Assembly: GCA_031270585.1 (NCBI GenBank)
Contig: JAISXK010000131.1
Location: 1-20,194 of the forward strand
Reading direction: 5' to 3'
Source: Clostridiales bacterium
GTDB lineage: Bacteria > Bacillota > Clostridia > Christensenellales > CAG-138
DNA length: 20,194 bases
Below are positions 14,574 to 20,194 of the stretch, in pieces. The number at the start of each line of letters is the position of its first letter. The stretch's first letter is position 1. A program made the translations under genes and the position numbers. The notes beneath the pieces are model-generated. The model was not told where the DNA came from. It searched no databases and saw only the letters and a list, made by a program, of their open reading frames with translations.

Positions 14574-15839
14574 TCAAACAATAAAATCAAACTCCCAATC
14601 GCCCATTATCACGGTGTCGCCATCTTTGGCCCCGGCATCGGTAAGCGCCCGCACGATGCCCGTCCCCTTCAACAGCTGCTGAAAACGCCGCATAGATGTT
14701 TCATCGTTGGGGTCGGTGCTATCCAATATGCGCCGCACGTCCCCGCCGCAAACGCTGTATATGCCCTCCTGCTCTTTTGTTACCTCAAACCCCGTTTCAT
14801 ACATGGGTTTGATGGCGAACTCCTTCTCTTCAAACGTGAGCGCCGGCGGCAATGTGGATAACATTTGCAGCGTGGCGTTTAAAAGTGTATCCAGCCCCTT
14901 GTGCTCTATGGCGCTCACGCTTAACACCTGCGCGCCGCCCGCTGCTTTTTTAAGCGAGGCCATGCCATCTTTGGCGCCGGGCAGATCCGCTTTGTTGGCC
15001 GCCACGATTTGCGGCAGCGCGGCCAGCTTTTGGCTGTAACCGGATAGTTCGCGGTTGATGGTCGCATAGTCTTCGCCGGGGTCGCGGCCCTCCTGGCCGC
15101 TCACATCCACCACGTGCAACAGCATGCGCGTGCGCTCGATATGGCGCAAAAAATCATGCCCCAGCCCCGCGCCCGCAACCGCACCCTCAATCAGGCCGGG
15201 TATGTCCGCCAGCACGAAATGCCTGTCCTTCCACTGCGCCACGCCGAGGTTAGGCGTGAGGGTGGTAAAGTGATAATTGGCTATTTTGGGGCGCGCGGCT
15301 GTAAGCACCGACAGCAGAGTGGATTTGCCTACGTTGGGCAGGCCCACCAAGCCCACGTCTGCTATGGTTTTTAATTCCAGCTCCACGTCGCGCGCAAACG
15401 TTTTTTGTCCGCCCTGCGCAAAGCGCGGGGCCTGTCTGGCGGGGGTGGCAAAGCGGGCGTTGCCCTTACCGCCGCGCCCGCCACGCAGCAATACGCGCCG
15501 CTTACCGGACTGATCCATATCAGCCACGATATCGCCGGTTTCAAGGTCGCGCACGATCGTGCCCACAGGTACCTTGATGATGATATCCTCGCCGTCGCGT
15601 CCGGCAGAAAGTTCGGCCTTGCCGTCTTCACCGCGCCCGGCGTTAAAATGCCGTTTAAACTTAAAGTCGATCAGCGTAGTGAGTCCGGGGCCGGCCATAA
15701 ACACAACATTGCCGCCGCGCCCGCCATCGCCGCCGGAAGGGCCGCCGCGGTTGACGTATTTCTCTCTATGAAAGGCGGCGCAGCCGTTGCCGCCGTCGCC
15801 TGCCTTGATGGTAATTCTTGCGCGGTCTACAAATTGCAT
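14574..15839 (-). CDS. obgE: GTPase Obg (ribosome assembly)
   Basis: The 421-residue product has the three Obg parts in order. First is the glycine-rich Obg fold (about 1-158; GDGGNG, GGPSGGDGGRGGNV). Next is the GTPase domain with G1 GLPNVGKST (166-174), G3 DIPG (212-215) and G4 NKAD (282-285). Last is the C-terminal OCT domain (about 348-421; DGDTVIMGDWEFDF), found in Bacillota Obg proteins. Obg is an essential slow GTPase that acts on the 50S ribosomal subunit and responds to (p)ppGpp. The start ATG 15839 is preceded by GAGGAAGG at 6 bases. It is the last gene of the leftward cluster and lies 17 bases after nth. The transcript likely continues about 200 bases to the terminator at 14333-14372. 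All key residues are present. Confidence 0.96.
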   Translation of the reverse strand: MQFVDRARITIKAGDGGNGCAAFHREKYVNRGGPSGGDGGRGGNVVFMAGPGLTTLIDFKFKRHFNAGRGEDGKAELSAGRDGEDIIIKVPVGTIVRDLETGDIVADMDQSGKRRVLLRGGRGGKGNARFATPARQAPRFAQGGQKTFARDVELELKTIADVGLVGLPNVGKSTLLSVLTAARPKIANYHFTTLTPNLGVAQWKDRHFVLADIPGLIEGAVAGAGLGHDFLRHIERTRMLLHVVDVSGQEGRDPGEDYATINRELSGYSQKLAALPQIVAANKADLPGAKDGMASLKKAAGGAQVLSVSAIEHKGLDTLLNATLQMLSTLPPALTFEEKEFAIKPMYETGFEVTKEQEGIYSVCGGDVRRILDSTDPNDETSMRRFQQLLKGTGIVRALTDAGAKDGDTVIMGDWEFDFIV

Positions 15840-15856
15840 AAAATGCCTTCCTCATT

Positions 15857-16498
15857 CTACCCTTGGGTTATTTTTGCGTGGTATTCGCAAAGGTACGTCA
15901 GACAGCACTGGCCGCACAGCGGCTTTCGCGCATTGCATACGCGCCGCCCGTGGAATATCAGCCAATGGTGCGCATCGCTCCAATACTCCCTGGGGATGGC
16001 CAGCTTCAGTTGTTCCTCGGTCTTCAAAACATCCCCGGCATCCGTAATGCCTATGCGGTTTGCCACGCGAAACACATGCGTATCCACCGCAATGGCGGGA
16101 ATACCGAACGCGTTGCTCATCACCACATTGGCGGTTTTGCGGCCAACGCCTGGCAAGCTTGTAAGCTCTTGCATGGTGCGCGGCACCTCGCCGTTAAAGT
16201 CCTGCATAATGCGTTTACCGGCCTCTATAATGTGGCGGGCCTTGGTTTGGTAAAACCCGCAGCTTTTGATATGGGGCGCGAGTTCTTCTTCGGCGAGCGC
16301 TGCGAACTGGGCCGGCGTATGGCAGATTTGAAACAGCGCCCGCGTGCATTTGTTTACCTGCTTGTCGGTGCACTGCGCGCTCAATATGGTTGCCACCAGT
16401 AGCTCAAAGGGCGTGGTGTATAAGAGTTCGGGCCCGGCATCCGGGTATGCGGCGCCAAGTAATATAAGCGTCTCGCGCGTTTTTTCTTTTGTCAGCAT
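15857..16498 (-). CDS. nth: Endonuclease III (base-excision repair DNA glycosylase/AP lyase)
   Basis: The 213-residue product matches endonuclease III in length and motifs. The helix-hairpin-helix LPGVGRKTA (115-123) carries the catalytic Lys121, and VDTHVFRVANR (138-148) holds the catalytic Asp139. Four cysteines (188, 195, 198 and 204; spacing C-x6-C-x2-C-x5-C) bind the [4Fe-4S] cluster. The enzyme removes oxidised pyrimidines and cuts the resulting abasic site. ATG 16498 has AAAAAGG 7 bases upstream. The gene lies 43 bases after glmM and 17 bases before obgE in the same direction, with no terminator between, so it is probably co-transcribed with them. A shared function with obgE is not implied. 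Confidence 0.95.
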   Translation of the reverse strand: MLTKEKTRETLILLGAAYPDAGPELLYTTPFELLVATILSAQCTDKQVNKCTRALFQICHTPAQFAALAEEELAPHIKSCGFYQTKARHIIEAGKRIMQDFNGEVPRTMQELTSLPGVGRKTANVVMSNAFGIPAIAVDTHVFRVANRIGITDAGDVLKTEEQLKLAIPREYWSDAHHWLIFHGRRVCNARKPLCGQCCLTYLCEYHAKITQG

Positions 16499-16541
16499 AG
16501 TATAGCCTTTTTCCAGGCATGTACCAAAACAAAACCTGCTT

Positions 16542-17900
16542 CTAACCTTTCAATTTGCCGTTATGGTTCTTTTCCAATATATGGCCAAGATCTACCGCGA
16601 AAGCGCGTATGGCCTCTTCATCCTTGCCTTCCAACATAATGCGTATCAAAGGCTCGGTGCCCGATATGCGTATGAGCACGCGCCCGTTAGCGCCAAGCTT
16701 ATTTTCAATCCCTTTGGCTTTTTGGGCAAGCTCGGGATCGGCAAACGCGGCTTGCTTTTCGGTTTCTTCCACGCATACGTTTACCAGCACCTGCGGGTAA
16801 ATGGGGATATCCGCCGCGAGCGCGCTCATGCGCCTGCCGCTGCTTTTCACCACATTGAGCAGTTGTATAGCCGAAAGCATCCCGTCGCCCGACGTATGCT
16901 TATCGCCGAATATGATATGCCCCGACTGCTCGCCACCCAGATTGTAGCCACTTTCCAGCATGCGCTCCAGCACGTAGCGGTCGCCCACGTCGGTTTCGCT
17001 TATCCTGATGCCGGCCTGCTCCATACGCCGCTTGAGGCCAAGGTTGCTCATAACGGTAATCACAAGCGTATCCTGATTGAGTTCGCCGCGCGCGTGCATA
17101 TCCAGCGCGCAAATGCCCATGACGCGGTCGCCGTCTACAATGCGGCCGCGCTCATCTGTGGCGATCAGCCTGTCGGCATCGCCATCAAAGGCAAACCCTG
17201 CGTCTGCGCCAAGCTCGCTTACCAGTTGCTGCAGCCGCTCGGGGTGGGTGGAGCCGCATTGGTCGTTGATATTATAGCCGTCGGGCTCGTCACAAAAGCT
17301 CAGCACGTTTGCGCCCAGCCGCATAAACAGATCCCGTGCGATGCGCGAAGCCGCGCCGTTGGCGCAATCCAGCACCACCTTCAATCCGTCAAACCGCGCG
17401 GATGCGGTACTCTCTAAAAACTCCATATAATCATCCTGCGCGCGCCGCATGCGCACCACCCGGCCAACGCCGCCGCCCGTGGGGCGTGGCAGATCCGTTT
17501 TATCGCGTATCACGGCCTCTATACGATCTTCCAGCGCGTCGGAAAGCTTTAGCCCCTTGCCGTCAAACCATTTGATGCCGTTATATTCCATAGAGTTGTG
17601 GGACGCCGAAATCATGACGGCGGCGTCAGCCTCATACTGGCGCGCCAAAAAGGAAAGCGCCGGCGTTGGCAACACGCCCACCTGCACTACGTCCCCCCCC
17701 ACGGAGCATATGCCGGCCGACAGCGCCGAAGAAAGCATCTTACCGGATTTGCGCGTATCCATGCCCACCAATATGCGCGGCTTATGCACCTCGCTTGCGA
17801 GTATATACGCGCCCGCTGCGCCTATTTGCAGCGCCAGCTCGCAACTGAGCGCGGAGTTTGCAACCCCGCGCACACCGTCGGTGCCAAACAATCTTGCCAT
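16542..17900 (-). CDS. glmM: Phosphoglucosamine mutase
   Basis: GlmM converts glucosamine-6-phosphate to glucosamine-1-phosphate, the step before UDP-N-acetylglucosamine for peptidoglycan. The 452-residue product starts with the family's MARLFGTDGVRG. The phosphoserine loop is ISASHN (97-102), with Ser100 as the phosphorylated residue. The metal site is DGDADR (239-244), the sugar-specificity loop is GGEQSGH (322-328), and the phosphate-binding loop is RISGTEP (411-417). These separate GlmM from general phosphomannomutases. ATG 17900 follows GGAGAG at a spacing of about 6 bases. trxB lies 58 bases upstream in the same direction, with no evident terminator. A run of eight G on the coding strand (17693-17700), within the codons for Val-Gly-Gly-Asp, is a slippage-prone spot, but the frame is intact. 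Confidence 0.96.
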   Translation of the reverse strand: MARLFGTDGVRGVANSALSCELALQIGAAGAYILASEVHKPRILVGMDTRKSGKMLSSALSAGICSVGGDVVQVGVLPTPALSFLARQYEADAAVMISASHNSMEYNGIKWFDGKGLKLSDALEDRIEAVIRDKTDLPRPTGGGVGRVVRMRRAQDDYMEFLESTASARFDGLKVVLDCANGAASRIARDLFMRLGANVLSFCDEPDGYNINDQCGSTHPERLQQLVSELGADAGFAFDGDADRLIATDERGRIVDGDRVMGICALDMHARGELNQDTLVITVMSNLGLKRRMEQAGIRISETDVGDRYVLERMLESGYNLGGEQSGHIIFGDKHTSGDGMLSAIQLLNVVKSSGRRMSALAADIPIYPQVLVNVCVEETEKQAAFADPELAQKAKGIENKLGANGRVLIRISGTEPLIRIMLEGKDEEAIRAFAVDLGHILEKNHNGKLKG

Positions 17901-17958
17901 ATATCTCTCCTAAACATTTTTTACAGAGGGTGCGCGCAACAAGCCGGGCAAACTCCTC

Positions 17959-18885
17959 TCACGAAACATGCGTAGCCGCGCTATTTAAATACTTTAGCGC
18001 GCTCGTCGCGGCGATGGCGCCGTCGCTTACGGCGGTGACCACCTGCCGCAGCGGCGTATCGCGCACGTCGCCCGCAGCGTATACTCCCTTGGCGGATGTC
18101 TGCATACGCGCGTCCGTTATGATATACCCGCCCTCGTTACAGCGCACCTGCCCCGCCGCGAGCGCGGCGTTGGGCGTAATGCCAATGGCCGTAAACAGCC
18201 CGTCAACCGCGAGCGCACTTGTTTTGCCGTTATCCTTATTATGTATGCGAAGCCCTTGTAAATTATCGCCGCCTTGCAGCGCCTCTATGGTGCTGTTTAA
18301 GAGTATGTTGATATTGGGCGTTTTACGCACCGCGTTTTGCAGCGCAACCGTGCCGCGAAACGTGTTGCGCCGGTGTATCATATACACGTTTTTGGCAAAC
18401 CGCGCAAGGTAGAGCGCGTCGCTAAGCGCGGTGTCGCCGCCGCCCACTACCGCCACATCCCTGTTGCGGTAGAACGCGCCGTCGCAGGTGGCACAGTATG
18501 ATACGCCCCTGCCCGTCAATTCATCCGCACGCGGCAGCGGCAGCTTTTTGGGCGAAGCGCCCATGGCGAGTATGACCGCACGCGCAATAACGTCGCCATC
18601 CCGCAGGCGGATGGTTTTATGTTCATCGGTGAGCGACAGGGTTTCTATTTCGCCGCAGGTGATCTCAAGCCCGAAGCGAAGCGATTGCCTTTGCATGCTT
18701 TCCATGAGCGCGTGGCCGCGCACCCCCTCCTCAAAGCCGGGATAATTCTCGATTTCAAGCGTTTTTGCCGCCTGCCCGCCTATATACAGTTCCTCAAACA
18801 AAACGGCTCTGGTACCGCCGCGCGCGGCGTAAAGCCCCGCAGAAAGCCCCGCCGGCCCCCCGCCGATGATGGCAATATCAATCAT
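17959..18885 (-). CDS. trxB: Thioredoxin reductase (NADPH)
   Basis: The 308-residue flavoprotein has the standard order for low-molecular-weight thioredoxin reductase. The FAD-binding GGGPAGLSAGLYAAR is at residues 8-22. The redox-active pair is CATC (Cys131, Cys134). The NADPH-binding domain has VVGGGDTALSDALYLA (146-161) and HRR (171-173), whose arginines favour NADPH. The C-terminal FAD loop is AAGDVRDTPLRQ. The enzyme passes electrons from NADPH to thioredoxin for ribonucleotide reduction and disulfide repair. It overlaps the end of rpe by 8 bases (ATGATTGA), with AAGGGG 8 bases before the start, so its translation is probably tied to rpe. No thioredoxin gene is in the window. A ferredoxin-dependent homologue is a less likely alternative because the HRR NADPH motif is intact. 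Confidence 0.94.
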   Translation of the reverse strand: MIDIAIIGGGPAGLSAGLYAARGGTRAVLFEELYIGGQAAKTLEIENYPGFEEGVRGHALMESMQRQSLRFGLEITCGEIETLSLTDEHKTIRLRDGDVIARAVILAMGASPKKLPLPRADELTGRGVSYCATCDGAFYRNRDVAVVGGGDTALSDALYLARFAKNVYMIHRRNTFRGTVALQNAVRKTPNINILLNSTIEALQGGDNLQGLRIHNKDNGKTSALAVDGLFTAIGITPNAALAAGQVRCNEGGYIITDARMQTSAKGVYAAGDVRDTPLRQVVTAVSDGAIAATSALKYLNSAATHVS

Positions 18886-19534
18886 TGGTATTTCCCCTTA
18901 GCGCCTTGATTGCGGCGCGCTTATCCGCAGCGTGAAACACGGCGCTGCCGGCCACGAGCGCCGTGGCGCCGGCGCTGACGCAAGATCGCGCCGTTTCGGG
19001 CGTAATGCCGCCATCCACCTCTATATCAATATCAAGTCCGCATTGCGCAATCATTTCAGCGAGCGTTTCAATCTTTTTATATACCTGCGGCAAAAAGCTT
19101 TGCCCGCCAAAGCCGGGGTTTACGCTCATCAGCAGCACCATGTCGCAGTATTCCAATACATATTCTAGCACGGTTAACGGCGTGGCGGGGTTTAACGCCA
19201 GTCCACAGCGCTTTTTGCGGTCGCGAACGCGCTGCAGCTGCCGCTGTATATGCACCTCAGCCTCCGCGTGGAAAGTGATGATATCCGCGCCCGCGTCACA
19301 AAAAATGTCTATCCAGTTAGCCGGCGCGCTCACCATCAGGTGCACGTCGAGCGACAAGCCGGTGCGCGATCTCGCCGCCGCGCACATCTGCGGGCCAAAG
19401 GATATATTGGGCACAAAATGCCCGTCCATCACATCAAAATGAATATAATCCGCGCCGCAGGCCGTTACATCCGACACGGCGTCGCCGATAGCCGCAAAAT
19501 CGGCGGCCAATATGGAAGGAGCGATTTTAATCAT
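18878..19534 (-). CDS. rpe: Ribulose-phosphate 3-epimerase
   Basis: Rpe interconverts ribulose-5-phosphate and xylulose-5-phosphate in the pentose phosphate pathway. The 218-residue product is a TIM barrel of normal length with the family marks APSILAADF (5-13), HFDVMDGHFVPN (32-43), VHLMV (64-68), VNPGFGGQ (138-145) and VDGGI (173-177). Catalytic Asp34 and Asp174 and metal ligands His32 and His65 are all present. The start codon ATG 19534 overlaps the rsgA stop by 8 bases (ATGATTAA), with GAGG 10 bases upstream inside rsgA. The rsgA-rpe order is common in Bacillota, which supports the assignment of both genes. Its own stop overlaps the trxB start by 8 bases. Confidence 0.96.
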   Translation of the reverse strand: MIKIAPSILAADFAAIGDAVSDVTACGADYIHFDVMDGHFVPNISFGPQMCAAARSRTGLSLDVHLMVSAPANWIDIFCDAGADIITFHAEAEVHIQRQLQRVRDRKKRCGLALNPATPLTVLEYVLEYCDMVLLMSVNPGFGGQSFLPQVYKKIETLAEMIAQCGLDIDIEVDGGITPETARSCVSAGATALVAGSAVFHAADKRAAIKALRGNTND

Positions 19535-20194
19535 ACTTATGTTGCCTCATCTCTTCAAGTTGGCTGCAAAGGGCCACATACCGCTCATAGCGCCCATAGG
19601 CCAGCGACTTACCCACGAGCGCCTTTACGGCGCAGCCGGGTTCGCTGCGGTGCGAGCAGGCGGCAAATTTACAGCGCGCTGGTGCGTCGCCAAAATCGCG
19701 GTAGCACGCGTTAAGCGTGTCCTGGCCCATCTCCGGTAGATCCAGGAGCGAGAACCCGGGCGTATCCAGCACGGCCCCGCTGCGGTATGGCCAAAGCTCG
19801 GCATGGCGTGTCGTGTGACGGCCCCGCGCCGTGCGGCGCGCCAGTTCCCCCACAGGGAGGTTGAGCTTCGGTAACAGCGCGTTGAGCAAAGAGCTTTTGC
19901 CCACGGCGCTTTGCCCCGCAAAGCAACTGATTTTGCCGCTTAGCATATCGCCAAGCCGATCCATATTGGCACCCGTGCGCGCGGATACGATCAAAGTTTG
20001 ATACCGGGCGCTATATTCCCCTGCATAAGCCGCCGTGTCGTCCCGGCTTGCGGCGTCGGCCTTATTGAATACGATCAGCTCCTCAATAACGCGGGAGGAT
20101 GCCGCAAGCAGCAGTTTGTCGCAAAGCATGAGATCCGCCCTGGGGGCGCCAAGGGACAATACGATCACCAGTTGATCTATATTGGCTACCGCCG
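19527..20194 (-). CDS. rsgA: Ribosome small-subunit GTPase RsgA, N-terminus outside the window
   Basis: The frame is open to the right edge, beginning mid-gene with AVANIDQLVIVLS, so the N-terminal OB-fold lies outside the window; about 222 residues are seen. The GTPase motifs are circularly permuted, the hallmark of RsgA/YjeQ: G4 NKAD comes first, then G1 GQSAVGKSS, then G3 DTPGF. The C-terminal zinc knuckle has Cys, Cys, His and Cys in CKFAACSHRSEPGC. RsgA acts late in 30S subunit maturation and its GTP hydrolysis is stimulated by the ribosome. A GTG at 20168 is internal, not the start, because conserved coding sequence continues upstream of it. The stop overlaps the start of rpe, and the promoter for the cluster must lie beyond the window. 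Confidence 0.95.
   Translation of the reverse strand, partial: AVANIDQLVIVLSLGAPRADLMLCDKLLLAASSRVIEELIVFNKADAASRDDTAAYAGEYSARYQTLIVSARTGANMDRLGDMLSGKISCFAGQSAVGKSSLLNALLPKLNLPVGELARRTARGRHTTRHAELWPYRSGAVLDTPGFSLLDLPEMGQDTLNACYRDFGDAPARCKFAACSHRSEPGCAVKALVGKSLAYGRYERYVALCSQLEEMRQHKYD

Noticed and set aside
16563..17417. Long open frame on the plus strand opposite glmM (also 15405-16253 opposite obgE/nth, and 3177-3809 and 4962-5615 on the minus strand opposite addB)
   Set aside because: These are antisense frames kept open by GC-rich codon bias of well-identified genes. Their products resemble no protein and they lack ribosome binding sites.
1..20194. CRISPR arrays, insertion sequences, tRNA or rRNA genes
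   Set aside because: No regularly spaced repeats, transposase-like frames, cloverleaf-type sequences or rRNA stretches were recognised on reading through the window; a dedicated scan was not possible.

Overview
The window looks like chromosomal DNA of a GC-rich member of the Clostridia (Bacillota). The evidence is the AddA/AddB repair nuclease in place of RecBCD, a WalJ-type metallo-beta-lactamase protein, strong AGGAGG/AAGGGG ribosome binding sites, and a secreted protein with a sortase-like tail. GC content was judged by eye and not computed. No insertion sequence, phage gene, CRISPR array, tRNA or rRNA was recognised, so this is mostly housekeeping DNA. It holds 14 genes, of which the first and last are cut by the window edges.

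Layout. Bases 1-1768 form a leftward unit: walJ, then a CPBP-family membrane protein whose later active-site motifs look eroded. A divergent promoter region of about 200 bases (1769-1965) carries two copies of one extended -10 sequence facing opposite ways. Rightward from there run thpR (RNA 2',3'-cyclic phosphodiesterase), addB and addA (double-strand-break repair), then glnS and gltX (two aminoacyl-tRNA synthetases). A short dispersed repeat built on GGGCAAT/ATTGCCC lies in the addA-glnS gap, inside the glnS 5' coding end, and as a fragment in the walJ-thpR gap.

An AT-rich 329-base gap (12754-13082) with a likely sigma-A promoter precedes a single gene for a secreted protein of unknown function, with a signal peptide and a PPKTG-type wall-sorting tail. 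A strong hairpin terminator (14333-14372), probably working in both directions, separates it from a leftward cluster entering from the right edge: rsgA, rpe, trxB, glmM, nth, obgE.

Function. The leftward cluster combines ribosome assembly (RsgA, Obg), pentose phosphate metabolism (Rpe), thiol redox (TrxB), cell-wall precursor synthesis (GlmM) and base-excision repair (Nth). The first three genes are joined by two 8-base overlaps, so translational coupling is likely. No complete novel system is evident. The less ordinary points are the orphan surface protein with its AT-rich upstream region, the degenerate CPBP protein, the repeat that appears to have become part of GlnRS, and the crossing inverted repeats downstream of obgE.
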